Shown: piece after piece, positions 45,317-57,264 of the stretch | Layout of the letters: every line of letters begins with the position of its first letter | Numbering within the stretch: the first letter of the stretch is position 1 | Origin: Hydractinia symbiolongicarpus | Taxonomy: Eukaryota; Cnidaria; Hydrozoa; Anthoathecata; Hydractiniidae | Reading direction: 5' to 3' | Assembly: GCF_029227915.1 (NCBI RefSeq) | Contig: NC_079884.1 | Location: forward strand, 31,870,001 to 31,934,000 | DNA: 64,000 bases | The notes under the pieces: model-generated | The model's input: the letters and a program-made list of their open reading frames with translations, nothing else | Told to the model about the DNA's origin: nothing | Databases searched by the model: none | Position numbers and translations under genes: made by a program

Positions 45317-46923
45317 TCAAAAATGCTTTCATTTTTAATGAGACGCTTAATGAAAGAGGTTTAATCGCCGGCAAACGAAAACCCGCGATTTCCCGTAAAT
45401 CCCGGGCTTCTCCCGTATAGTCGAATGTATACAAAGAACGTACCCTGTGAGTAAACTCATTTCCAGAACGATTTTTTAAATTATCTTTTCACCACTAAAT
45501 CGCATGAGACTTGTAGTTTTCAAAAATGTTTTCATTTTTTATGAGACGCTGAATAAAAGAAGTTTAATCGCCGGCAAACGAAAACTTGCGACTTCCCGTA
45601 AATCCCGGACTCGGCCCGTATTGTCAAAAGTATACAAAAAAGTACCCAGGGAGTAAACTCACTTTTCGAACGATTTTTTAAATTATTATTTAACCACTAA
45701 AGCCCATGAGACTTGTAGTTTTCAAAAATGTTTTCATTTTTGATGAGAGGCTGATTAAAAGAAGTTTAATTGCCGGCAAACTAAAACCCGCCATTTCCCG
45801 TAAATCCCGGGCTTGGCCTGTATAGTCAAAAGTATACAAAGAAAGTACCCAGGGAGTAAACTGATTTCCCGAACGATTTTTTAAATTATTTCTGCACCAC
45901 TAGAACGAATGAGACTTGTAGTTTTCAAAAATGTTTTCATTTTTGATGAGACGCTTAATGAAAGAGGTTTAATCGCCGGCAAACGAAAACCCGCGATTTC
46001 CCGTAAATCCCGGGCTTGGCCCGTATAGTCGAATGTATACAAAGAAAGTACCCTGTGAGTAAACTCATTTCCAGAACGATTTTTTAAATTATTTTTTCAC
46101 CAATAAAACGCATAAGACTTGTAGTTTTCAAAAATGTTTTTATTTTTTATGAGACGCTGAATAAAAGAAGTTTAATCGCCGGCAAACGAAAACCCGCGAT
46201 TTCCCCTAAATCCCGGGCTTGGGCCGTATAGTTGAATGTATAAAAAGAAAGTACCCAAGGAGTAAACTGATTTCCCGAACGATTTTTTAAATTATTTCTG
46301 CACCACTAGAACGAATGAGACTTGTAGTTTTCAAAAATGCTTTCATTTTTAATGAGACGCTTAATGAAAGAGGTTTAATCGCCGGCAAACGAAAACCCGC
46401 GATTTCCCGTAAATCCCGGGCTTGTCCCGTATAGTCGAATGTATACAAAGAAAGTACCCTGTGAGTAAACTCATTTCCAGAACGATTTTTTAAATTATCT
46501 TTTCACCACTAAATCGCATGAGACTTGTAGTTTTCAAAAATGTTTTCATTTTTTATGAGACGCTGAATAAAAGAAGTTTAATCGCCGGCAAACGAAAACC
46601 TGCAACTTCCCGTAAATCCCGGACTCGGCCCGTATTGTCAAAAGTATACAAAAAAGTACCCAGGGAGTAAACTCACTTCCCGAACGATTTTTTAAATTAT
46701 TATTTAACCACTAAAGCCCATGAGACTTGTAGTTTTCAAAAATGTTTTCTTTTTTGATGAGACGCTGAATAAAACAAGTTTAATCGCCGGCAAACGAAAA
46801 CCCGCGATTTCCCGTAAATCCCGGACTCGGCCCGCATATTCAAAAGTATACAAAAAAAGTACCCAGGGAGTAAACTCATTTCCCGAACGATTTTTTAAAT
46901 TATTTTTTCATCACTAAAACGCA
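45102..46923 (+). repeat. 5-monomer repeat (1,014 bp offset), diverged
   Basis: Monomers at 45,102, 45,305, 45,508 and 45,710 match 46,116, 46,319, 46,522 and 46,724. Shared marks are ATGCTTTCATTTTTAATG, TAAATCGCATGAG, GTATTGTCAAAAG followed by CAAAAAAGTACCC, and TTATTTAACCACTAAAGCCC. Differences are more frequent than in neighbouring units (CTCACTTTTCG against CTCACTTCCCG; AACTTGCGACTT against AACCTGCAACTT), so this looks older. Confidence 0.7.
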
Positions 46924-48548
46924 TGAGACTTGTAGTTTTCAAAAATGTTTTCATTTTTGATGAGACGCTTAATGAAAGAGGTTTAATCGCCGGCAAACGA
47001 AAACCAGCCATTTCCCCTAAATCCCGGGCTTGGCCCGTGTAGTCGAATGTATACAAAGAAAGTACCCAAGGAGTAAACTGATTTCCCGAACGATTTTTTA
47101 CATTATTTCTGCACCACTAAAACGAATGAGACTTGTAGTTTTCAAAAATGTTTTCATTTTTGATGAGACGCTGAATAAAAGAAGTTTAATCGCCGGCAAA
47201 CGAAAACCTGCGATTTCCCGTAAATCCCAGACTCGGCCCGTATAGTCGAATGTATACAAAGAAAGTACCCTGTGAGTAAACTCATTTCCAGAAGGATTTT
47301 TCAAATTATTTTTTCACCACTAAAACGCATAAGATTTGTAGTTTTCAAAAATGTTTTCATTTTTGCTGAGACGCTGAATAAAAGAAGTTTAATCGCCGGC
47401 AAACGAAAACCCGCGATTTCCCGTAAATCCCGGCTTGGTCCGTATAGTTGAATGTATATAAAGAAAGTAACCAAGGAGTAAACTTATTTCCCGAACGATT
47501 TTTCAAATTATTTCTTCACCACTAGAACGAATGAGACTTGTAGTTTTCAAAAAAGTTTTCATTTTTAATGAGACGCTTAATGAAAGAGGTTTAATCGCCG
47601 GCAAACGAAAACCCGCGATTTCCCGTAAATCCCGGGCTTGTCCCGTATAGTCGAATGTATACAAAGAAAGTACCCTGTGAGTAAACTCATTTCCAGAACG
47701 ATTTTTAAAATTATCTTTTCACCACTAAATCGCATGAGACTAGTAGTTTTCAAAAATGTTTTCATTTTTGATGAGACGCTGAATAAAAGAAGTTTAATCG
47801 CCGGCAAACGAAAACCTGCGATTTCCCCTAAATCCCGGGCTTGGCCCATGTTGTCGAATGTATACAAAGAAAGTACCCAGGGAGTAAACTCATTTCCCGA
47901 ATGATTTTTAAATTATTTTTTCACCACTAAAACGCATGAGACTTGTAGTTTTCAAAAATGTTTTCATTTTTGATGAGACGCTTAATGAAAGAGGTTTAAT
48001 CGCCGGAATACGAAAACCCGCGATTTCCCGTAAATCCCGGGCTTGGCCCGTATAGTTGAATGTATATAAAGAAAGTACCCAAGGAGTAAACTGATTTCCC
48101 GAACGATTTTTTAAATTATTATTTAACTACTAAAACGCATGAGACTAGTAGTTTTCAAAAATTTTTTCATTTTTGATGGGACGCTGAATAAAAGAAGTTT
48201 AATCGCCGGCAAACGAAAACCCGCGATTTCCCGTAAATCCCGGATTCGGCCCGTATAGTCAAAAGTATACAAAGAAAGTACCCAGGGAGTAAACTCATTT
48301 CCCGAACGATTTTTTAAATTATTTTTTCATCACTAAAACGCATGAGACTTGTAGTTTTCAAAAATGTTTTCATTTTTGATGAGACGCTGAATAAAAGAAG
48401 TTTAATCGCCGGCAAACGAAAACCTGAGATTTCCCGTAAATCCCAGACTCGGCCCGTATAGTCAAAAGTATACAAAGAAAGTACCCAGGGAGTAAACTCA
48501 TTTCCCGAACGATTTTTTAAATTATTATTTCACCACTAAAGCCCATGA

Positions 48549-49764
48549 GACTTGTAGTTTTCAAAAATGTTTTCATTTTTGATGAGACGCTGAATAAAAG
48601 AAGTTTAATCGCCGGCAAACGAAAACCTGCGATTTCCCGTAAATCCCAGACTCAGCCCGTATAGTCAAAAGTATACAAAGAAAGTACCCAGGGAGTAAAC
48701 TCATTTCCCGAACGATTTTTTAAATTATTTTTTCACCACTAAAACGCATGAGACTTGTAGTTTTCAAACTTGTTTTCATTTTTGATGGGACGCTGAATAA
48801 AAGAAGTTTAATCGCCGGCAAACGAAAATCCGCAATTTCCCGTAAACCCGGGCTTGACCCGTATAGTTTAATGTATATAAAAAAAGTACCTAAGGAGTAA
48901 ACAGATTTCCCGAACGATTTTTTAAATTATTTCTGCACCACTAGAACGAATGAGACTTGTAGTTTTCAAAAATGTTTTCATTTTTGATGAGACGCTTAAT
49001 GAAAGAGGTTTAATCGCCGGCAAACGAAAACCCGCGATTTCCCGTAAATCCCGGGCTTGGCCCGTATAGTTGAATGTATATAAAGAAAGTACCCAAGGAG
49101 TAAACTTTTTTCCCGAACGATTTTTTAAATTATTATTTCACCACTAAAGCCCATGAGACTTGTAGTTTTCAAAAATGTTTTCATTTTTGATGAGACGCTG
49201 AATAAAAGAAGTTTAATCGCCGGCAAACGAAAACCTGCGATTTCCCGTAAATCCCAGACTCAGCCCGTATAGTCAAAAGTATACAAAGAAAGTACCCAGG
49301 GAGTAAACTCATTTCCCGAACGATTTTTTAAATTATTTTTTCACCACTAAAACGCATGAGACTTGTAGTTTTCAAACTTGTTTTCATTTTTGATGGGACG
49401 CTGAATAAAAGAAGTTTAATCGCCGGCAAACGAAAATCCGCAATTTCCCGTAAACCCGGGCTTGACCCGTATAGTTTAATGTATATAAAAAAAGTACCTA
49501 AGGAGTAAACAGATTTCCCGAACGATTTTTTAAATTATTTCTGCACCACTAGAACGAATGAGACTTGTAGTTTTCAAAAATGTTTTCATTTTTGATGAGA
49601 CGCTTAATGAAAGAGGTTTAATCGCCGGCAAACGAAAACCCGCGATTTCCCGTAAATCCCGGGCTTGGCCCGTATAGTTGAATGTATATAAAGAAAGTAC
49701 CCAAGGAGTAAACTTTTTTCCCGAACGATTTTTTAAATTATTATTTAACCACTAGAGCCCATGA
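48549..49764 (+). repeat. 3-monomer higher-order repeat, 608 bp, two copies
   Basis: Monomers at 48,549, 48,752 and 48,954 match 49,157, 49,360 and 49,562. The rare string CGTAAACCCGGGCTTGACCC (48,841 and 49,449) and AGTAAACAGATTTCC are in both. The third monomer continues into TTGAATGTATATAAAG and AGTAAACTTTTTTCCCG in each. Confidence 0.87.
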
Positions 49765-50330
49765 GACTTGTAGTTTTCAAAAATGTTTTCATTTTTGATG
49801 AGACGCTGATTAAAAGAAGTTTAATCGCCGGCAAAGTAAAACCCTCCATTTCCCGTAAATCCCGGGCTTGGCCCGTATAATCAAAAGTATACAAAGGAAG
49901 TACCCAGGGAGTAAACTCATTTCCCGAACGATTTTTTATATTATTTTTTCACCACTAAAACGCATGAGACTTGTAGTTTTCAAAAATGTTTTCATTTTTG
50001 ATGGGACGCTGAATAAAAGAAGTTTAATCGCCGGCAAACGAAAACCCGAGATTTCCCGTAAATCCCGGACTCGGCATGTATAGTCAAAAGTATACAAAGA
50101 AAGTACCCAGGGAGTAAACTCATTTCCCGAACGATTTTTTAAATTATTTTTTCATCACTAAAACGCATGAGACTTGTAGTTTTCAAAAATGTTTTCATTT
50201 TTGATGAGACGCTTAATGAAAGAGGTTTAATCGCCGGCAAACTAAAACCCGCCATTTCCCGTAAATCCCGGGCTTGGCCCGTATAGTCAAAAGTATACAA
50301 AGAAAGTACCCAGGGAGTAAACTCATTTCT
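49600..50330 (+). repeat. Segment repeated 2,637 bp (13 monomers) downstream
   Basis: Monomers at 49,562, 49,765, 49,968 and 50,171 correspond to 52,199, 52,402, 52,605 and 52,807. Shared marks: AACTTTTTTCCCG, TTTAACCACTAGAGCCC, CTGATTAAAAG, CCGTATAATC, TTTTTTATATTA, and AACCCGAGATT. The downstream copy lost one base at GAGATTTCCGTAAATC (52,685). The same set occurs a third time at 58,480-58,885, also with the one-base loss, so that copy descends from the 52-kb one. Confidence 0.8.
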
Positions 50331-50373
50331 CGAACGATTTTTTAAATTATTTTTTCACCACTAAAACGCATGA

Positions 50374-51590
50374 GACTTGTAGTTTTCAAAAGTGTTTTCA
50401 TTTTTGATGAGACGCTGAATAAAAGAAGTTTAATCGCCGGCAAACGAAAACCTGCGATTTCCCCTAAATCCCAGACTCGGCCCGTATAGTCAAAAGTATG
50501 CAAAGAAAGCACCCAGGGAGTAAACTCATTTCCCGAACGATTTTTTAAATTATTATTTCACCACTAAAGCCCATGAGACTTGTAGTTTTTAAAAATGTTT
50601 TCATTTTTGATGAGACGTTTAAAGAAAGTCGTTTATTCGCCGGCAAACGAAAACCCGCGATTTCCCGCAAATCCCGGGCTTGGCCCGTATAGTCGAATGT
50701 ATACAAAGAAAGTACCCTGTGAGTAAACTCATTTCCAGAAGGATTTTTTAAATTATTTTTTCACCACTAAAACGCATAAGATTTGTAGTTTTCAAAAATG
50801 TTTTCATTTTTGCTGAGACGCTGAATAAAAGAAGTTTAATCGCCGGCAAACGAAAACCCGCGATTTCCCGTAAATCCCAGGCTTGGCCCGTATAGTCAAA
50901 AGTATACAAAGAAAGTACCCAGGGAGTAAACTCATTTCTCGAACGATTTTTTAAATTATTTTTTCACCACTAAAACGCATGAGACTTGTAGTTTTCAAAA
51001 GTGTTTTCATTTTTGATGAGACGCTGAATAAAAGAAGTTTAATCGCCGGCAAACGAAAACCTGCGATTTCCCGTAAATCCCAGACTCGGCCCGTATAGTC
51101 AAAAGTATGCAAAGAAAGCACCCAGGGAGTAAACTCATTTCCCGAACGATTTTTAAATTATTATTTCACCACTAAAGCCCATGAGACTTGTAGTTTTTAA
51201 AAATGTTTTCATTTTTGATGAGACGTTTAAAGAAAGTCGTTTATTCGCCGGCAAACGAAAACCCGCGATTTCCTGCAAATCCCGGGCTTGGCCCGTATAG
51301 TCGAATGTATACAAAGAAAGTACCCTGTGAGTAAACTCATTTCCAGAAGGATTTTTTAAATTATTTTTTCACCACTAAAACGCATAAGATTTGTAGTTTT
51401 CAAAAATGTTTTCATTTTTGCTGAGACGCTGAATAAAAGAAGTTTAATCGCCGGCAAACGAAAACCCGCGATTTCCCGTAAATCCCAGGCTTGGCCCGTA
51501 TAGTCAAAAGTATACAAAGAAAGTACCCAGGGAGTAAACTCATTTCCCGAACGATTTTTTAAATTATTTTTTCACCACTAAATCGCATGA
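50374..51590 (+). repeat. 3-monomer higher-order repeat, 609 bp, two copies
   Basis: Monomers at 50,374, 50,577 and 50,780 match 50,983, 51,185 and 51,388. Marks: CAAAAGTGTTTTC (50,386 and 50,995), GTATGCAAAGAAAGCACCC, AGACGTTTAAAGAAAGTCG (about 50,612 and 51,220), CAGAAGG, AAGATTTGTAG and TTTTTGCTGAGACG. Copy 2 lost one T near 51,150 and has TTTCCTGC where copy 1 has TTTCCCGC. Confidence 0.87.
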
Positions 51591-52239
51591 GACTTGTAGT
51601 TTTCAAACTTGTTTTCATTTTTGATGAGACGCTGAATAAAAGAAGTTTAATCGCCGGCAAACGAAAACCCGCGATTTCCCGTAAATCCCGGCTTGGTCCG
51701 TATAGTTGAATGTATATAAAGAAAGTAACCAAGGAGTAAACTTATTTCCCGAACGATTTTTCAAATTATTTCTTCACCACTAGAACGAATGAGACTTGTA
51801 GTTTTCAAAAAAGTTTTCATTTTTAATGAGACGCTTAATGAAAGAGGTTTAATCGCCGGCAAACGAAAACCCGCGATTTCCCGTAAATCCCGGGCTTGTC
51901 CAGTATAGTCGAATGTATACAAAGAAAGTACCCAGGGAGTAAACTCATTTCCCAAACGACTTTTTAAATTATTATTTCACCACTAAAGCCCATGAGACTT
52001 GTAGTTTTTAAAAATATTTTCATTTTTGATGAGACGCTTAATGAAAGAGGTTTAATCGCCGGCAAACGAAAACCCCAGATTTCCAGTATATCCCGGACTC
52101 GGCCCGTATAGTCAAAAGTATACAAAGAAAGTACCCAGGGAGTAAACTCATTTCCCGAACGATTTTTTAAATTATTTTTTCATCACTAAAACGCATGAGA
52201 CTTGTAGTTTTTAAAAATGTTTTCATTTTTGATGAGACG

Positions 52240-52960
52240 CTTAATGAAAGAGGTTTAATCGCCGGCAAACGAAAACCCGCGATTTCCCGTAAATCCCGGG
52301 CTTGGCCCGTATAGTTGAATGTATATAAAGAAAGTACCCAAGGAGTAAACTTTTTTCCCGAACGATTTTTTAAATTATTATTTAACCACTAGAGCCCATG
52401 AGACTTGTAGTTTTCAAAAATGTTTTCATTTTTGATGAGACGCTGATTAAAAGAAGTTTAATCGCCGGCAAACTAAAACCCGCCATTTCCCGTAAATCCC
52501 GGGCTTGGCCCGTATAATCAAAAGTATACAAAGAAAGTACCCAGGGAGTAAACTCATTTCCCGAACGATTTTTTATATTATTTTTTCACCACTAAAACGC
52601 ATGAGACTTGTAGTTTTCAAAAATGTTTTCATTTTTGATGGGACGCTGAATAAAAGAAGTTTAATCGCCGGCAAACGAAAACCCGAGATTTCCGTAAATC
52701 CTGGACTCGGCCCGTATAGTCAAAAGTATACAAAGAAAGTACCCAGGGAGTTAACTCATTTCCCGAACGATTTTTTAAATTATTTTTTCATCACTAAAAC
52801 GCATGAGACTTGTAGTTTTCAAAAATGTTTTCATTTTTGATGAGACGCTTAATGAAAGAGGTTTAATCGCCGGCAAACTAAAACCCGCCATTTCCCGTAA
52901 ATCCCGGGCTTGGCCCGTATAGTCAAAAGTATACAAAGAAAGTACCCAGGGAGTAAACTC
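52240..52960 (+). repeat. Second copy of the 49.6-kb segment
   Basis: Offset 2,637 bp from 49,600-50,330, dropping to 2,636 after the single-base loss at about 52,690. It continues with TATATTA and AGACTCGTAG monomers (53,010) not found after the first copy. The set from 52,402 to 53,416 is repeated from 58,480 to 59,697, with one additional CATCACTA monomer inserted (58,885 and 59,088 are near duplicates). Confidence 0.75.
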
Positions 52961-54024
52961 ATTTCTCGAACGATTTTTTATATTATTTTTTCACCACTAA
53001 AACGCATGAGACTCGTAGTTTTCAAAAATGTTTTTATTTTTGATAGGACGATGAATAAAAGAAGTTTATTCGCCGGCAAACGAAAACCCGCGATTTCCCG
53101 TAAATCCCGGACTCGACCCGTATAGTCAAAAGTATACAAAGAAAGTACCCAGGGAGTAAACTCATTTCCCGAACGATTTTTTAAATTATTTTTTCACCAC
53201 TAAAACGCATGAGACTTGTAGTTTTCAAAAGTGTTTTCATTTTTGATGAGACGCTGAATAAAAGAAGTTTAATCGCCGGCAAACGAAAACCTGCGATTTC
53301 CCGTAAATCCCAGACTCGGCCCGTATAGTCAAAAGTATGCAAAGAAAGCACCCAGGTAGTAAACTCATTTCCCGAACGATTTTTTAAATTATTATTTCAC
53401 CACTAAAGCCCATGAGACTTGTAGTTTTTAAAAATGTTTTCATTTTTGATGAGACGTTTAAAGAAACGCGTTTATTCGCCGGCAAACGAAAACCCGCGAT
53501 TTCCTGCAAATCCCGGGCTTGGCCCGTATAGTCGAATGTATACAAAGAAAGTACCCTGTGAGTAAACTCATTTCCAGAAGGATTTTTTAAATTATTTTTT
53601 CATCACTAAAACGCATGAGACTTGTAGTTTTCAAAAATGTTTTCATTTTTGATGAGACGCTTAATGAAAGAGGTTTAATCGCCGGCAAACTAAAACCCGC
53701 CATTTCCCGTAAATCCCGGGCTTGGCCCGTACAGTCAAAAGTATACAAAGAGAGTACCCAGGGAGTAAACTCATTTCTCGAACGATTTTTTATATTATTT
53801 TTTCACCACTAATACGCATGAGACTCGTAGTTTTCAAAAATGTTTTTATTTTTGATAGGACGCTGAATAAAAGAAGTTTAATCGCCGGCAAACGAAAACC
53901 TGCGATTTCCCGTAAATCCCAGACTCGGCCCGTATAGTCAAAAGTATGCAAAGAAAGCACCTAGGGAGGAAACTCATTTCCCGAACGATTTTTTAAATTA
54001 TTATTTCACCACTAAAGCCCATGA

Positions 54025-54221
54025 GACTTTTTAAAAATGTTTTCATTTTTGATGAGACGTTTAAAGAAAGACGTTTATTCGCCGGCAAACGAAAACCCGC
54101 GATTTCCCGTAAATCCCAGCCTTGGCCCGTATAGTCAAAAGTATACAAAGAAAGTACCCAGGGAGTAAACTCATTTCCCGAACGATTTTTTAAATTATTT
54201 TTTCACCACTAAATCGCATGA
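54025..54221 (+). repeat. 197-bp monomer with a 6-bp deletion
   Basis: The landmark reads GAGACTTTTTAAAAATG, lacking six bases relative to GAGACTTGTAGTTTTTAAAAATG-type copies (deletion near 54,029). This is the shortest unit found and the reason the neighbouring 6-monomer offset is 1,211 bp (53,619 to 54,830) in place of about 1,217. I did not see this deletion in any other monomer, so it is a useful unique marker. Confidence 0.85.
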
Positions 54222-55200
54222 GACTTGTAGTTTTCAAACTTGTTTTCATTTTTGATGAGACGCTGAATAAAAGAAGTTTAATCGCCGGCAAACGAAAACC
54301 CGCGATTTCCCGTAAATCCCGGCTTGGTCCGTATAGTTGAATGTATATAAAGAAAGTAACCAAGGAGTAAACTTATTTCCCGAACGATTTTTCAAATTAT
54401 TTCTTCACCACTAGAACGAATGAGACTTGTAGTTTTCAAAAAAGTTTTCATTTTTAATGAGACGCTTAATGAAAGAGGTTTAATCGCCGGCAAACGAAAA
54501 CCCGCGATTTCCCGTAAATCCCGGGCTTGTCCAGTATAGTCGAATGTTTACAAAGAAAGTACCCAGGGAGTAAACTCATTTCCCAAACGACTTTTTAAAT
54601 TATTATTTCACCACTAAAGCCCATGAGACTTGTAGTTTTTAAAAATATTTTCATTTTTGATGAGACGCCTAATGAAAGAGGTTTAATCGCCGGCAAACGA
54701 AAACCCGAGATTTCCCGTAAATCCCGGACTCGGCCCGTATAGTCAAAAGTATACAAAGAAAGTACCCAGGGAGTAAACTCATTTCCCGAACGATTTTTTA
54801 AATTATTTTTTCATCACTAAAACGCATGAGACTTGTAGTTTTCAAAAATGTTTTCATTTTTGATGAGACGCTTAATGAAAGAGGTTTAATCGCCGGCAAA
54901 CTAAAACCCGCCATTTCCCGTAAATCCCGGGCTTGGCCCGTACAGTCAAAAGTATACAAAGAAAGTACCCAGGGAGTAAACTCATTTCTCGAACGATTTT
55001 TTATATTATTTTTTCACCACTAAAACGCATGAGACTCGTAGTTTTCAAAAATGTTTTTATTTTTGATAGGACGCTGAATAAAAGAAGTTTAATCGCCGGC
55101 AAACGAAAACCCGCGATTTCCCGTAAATCCCGGACTCGACCCGTATAGTCAAAAGTATACAAAGAAAGTACCCAGGGAGTAAACTCATTTCCCGAACGAT
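54222..55200 (+). repeat. 5-monomer segment repeated 5,881 bp (29 monomers) downstream
   Basis: Monomers at 54,222, 54,424, 54,627, 54,830 and 55,033 match 60,103, 60,305, 60,508, 60,711 and 60,914. Order: TAAATCGC with TCAAACTTG; TAGAACG with CAAAAAAGTTTTC; TAAAGCCC with AAATATTTTC; CATCACTA; and TTTATATTA with AGACTCGTAG. From the next monomer the offset changes, because the downstream copy lost one monomer through a chimeric junction at 61,117. Confidence 0.8.
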
Positions 55201-55844
55201 TTTTTAAATTATTTTTTCACCACTAAAACGCATGAGACTTGTAGTTTTCAAAAGTGTTTTCATTTTTGATGAGACGCTGAATAAATGAAGTTTAATCGCC
55301 GGCAAACGAAAACCTGCGATTTCCCGTAAATCCCAGACTCGGCCCGTATAGTCAAAAGTATGCAAAGAAAGCACCCAGGGAGGAAACTCATTTCCCGAAC
55401 GATTTTTTAAATTATTATTTCACCACTAAAGCCCATGAGACTTGTAGTTTTTAAAAATGTTTTCATTTTTGATGAGACGTTTAAAGAAAGACGTTTATTC
55501 GCCGGCAAACGAAAACCCGCGATTTCCCGCAAATCCCGGGCTTGGCCCGTATAGTCGAATGTATACAAAGAAAGTACCCTGTGAGTAAACTCATTTCTAG
55601 AAGGATTTTTTAAATTATTTTTTCACCACTAAAACGCATAAGATTTGTAGTTTTCAAAAATGTTTTCATTTTTGCTGAGACGCTGAATAAAAGAAGTTTA
55701 ATCGCCGGCAAACGAAAACCTGCGATTTCCCGTAAATCCCAGGCTTGGCCCGTATAGTCAAAAGTATACAAAGAAAGTACCCAGGGAGTAAACTCATTTC
55801 CCGAACGATTTTTTAAATTATTTTTTCACTACTAAATCGCATGA

Positions 55845-56047
55845 GACTTGTAGTTTTCAAACTTGTTTTCATTTTTAATGAGACGCTTAATGAAAGAGGT
55901 TTAATCGCCGGCAAACGAAAACCCGCGATTTCCCGTAAATCCCGGGCTTGTCCAGTATAGTCGAATGTATACAAAGAAAGTACCCAGGGAGTAAACTCAT
56001 TTCCCAAACGACTTTTTAAATTATTATTTCACCACTAAAGCCCATGA
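55845..56047 (+). repeat. Chimeric monomer marking a one-monomer deletion
   Basis: The left part (CACTACTAAATCGC before the landmark, then TCAAACTTG) is the type found at 57,265. The right part (CATTTTTAATGAGACG, TTAATGAAAGAGG, CGGGCTTGTCCAG) is the type found at 57,467. In the related copy these are two consecutive monomers. Exchange between position ~20 of one and the same position of the next, in the shared TTGTTTTCATTTTT region at about 55,861-55,877, removes one whole monomer. The dyad region is thus at or near the break. Confidence 0.8.
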
Positions 56048-57264
56048 GACTTGTAGTTTTTAAAAATATTTTCATTTTTGATGAGACGCTTAATGAAAGA
56101 GGTTTAATCGCCGGCAAACGAAAACCCGCGATTTCCCCTAAATCCCGGGCTTGGCCCATGTAGTCGAATGTATACAAAGAAAGTACCCAGGGAGTAAACT
56201 CATTTCCCAAACGACTTTTTAAATTATTATTTCACCACTAAAGCCCATGAGACTTGTAGTTTTTAAAAATATTTTCATTTTTGATGAGACGCTTAATGAA
56301 AGAGGTTTAATCGCCGGCAAACGAAAACCCGCAATTTCCCCTAAACCCCGGGCTTGGCCCATGTAGTCGAATGTATACAAAGAAAGTACCCAGGGAGTAA
56401 ACTCATTTCCCGAATGATTTTTTAATTTTTTTTTCACCACTAAAACGCATGAGATTTGTAGTTTTCAAAAATGTTTTCATTTTTGATGAGACGCTTAATG
56501 AAAGAGGTTTAATCGCCGGAATACGAAAACCAGCGATTTCCCCTAAATCCCGGGCTTGGCCCGTGTAGTCGAATGTATACAAAGTAAGTACCCAGGGAGT
56601 AAACTCATTTCCCGAACGATTTTTTAAATTATTTTTTCACCACTAAAACGCATGAGACTTGTAGTTTTCAAAAGTGTTTTCATTTTTGATGAGACGCTGA
56701 ATAAATGAAGTTTAATCGCCGGCAAACGAAAACCTGCGATTTCCCGTAAATCCCAGACTCGGCCCGTATAGTCAAAAGTATGCAAAGAAAGCACCCAGGG
56801 AGGAAACTCATTTCCCGAACGATTTTTTAAATTATTATTTCACCACTAAAGCCCATGAGACTTGTAGTTTTTAAAAATGTTTTCATTTTTGATGAGACGT
56901 TTAAAGAAAGACGTTTATTCGCCGGCAAACGAAAACCCGCGATTTCCCGCAAATCCCGGGCTTGGCCCGTATAGTCGAATGTATACAAAGAAAGTACCCT
57001 GTGAGTAAACTCATTTCTAGAAGGATTTTTTAAATTATTTTTTCACCACTAAAACGCATAAGATTTGTAGTTTTCAAAAATGTTTTCATTTTTGCTGAGA
57101 CGCTGAATAAAAGAAGTTTAATCGCCGGCAAACGAAAACCTGCGATTTCCCGTAAATCCCAGGCTTGGCCCGTATAGTCAAAAGTATACAAAGAAAGTAC
57201 CCAGGGAGTAAACTCATTTCCCGAACGATTTTTTAAATTATTTTTTCACTACTAAATCGCATGA

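Larger units (their letters stand above)
29897..46723 (+). repeat. Domain IV: TAGAACGAATGA / GTATATAAAG subfamilies
   Basis: About 83 monomers. New marks appear: TTTCTGCACCACTAGAACG just before the landmark, GTATATAAAG in place of GTATACAAAG, CCAAGGAGTAAACTGATTTCC, CGGGCTTGTCCCG, TAAATCGCATGAG with TAGTTCTCAAAAATG, and ATGCTTTCATTTTTAATG. Landmark spacing is 202-203 bp throughout. These types keep a fixed order over several monomers, forming the higher-order repeats listed below. Confidence 0.8.

Noticed and set aside
47438-47460. CGGCTTGGTCCG-type variant (47,433; 51,690; 54,322; 57,363; 60,202; 61,621) as a distinct functional element
   Set aside because: It is a one-base loss plus a substitution in the hairpin, inherited through higher-order duplication of the CAAAAAAGTTTTC monomer pair. 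It marks lineage only.
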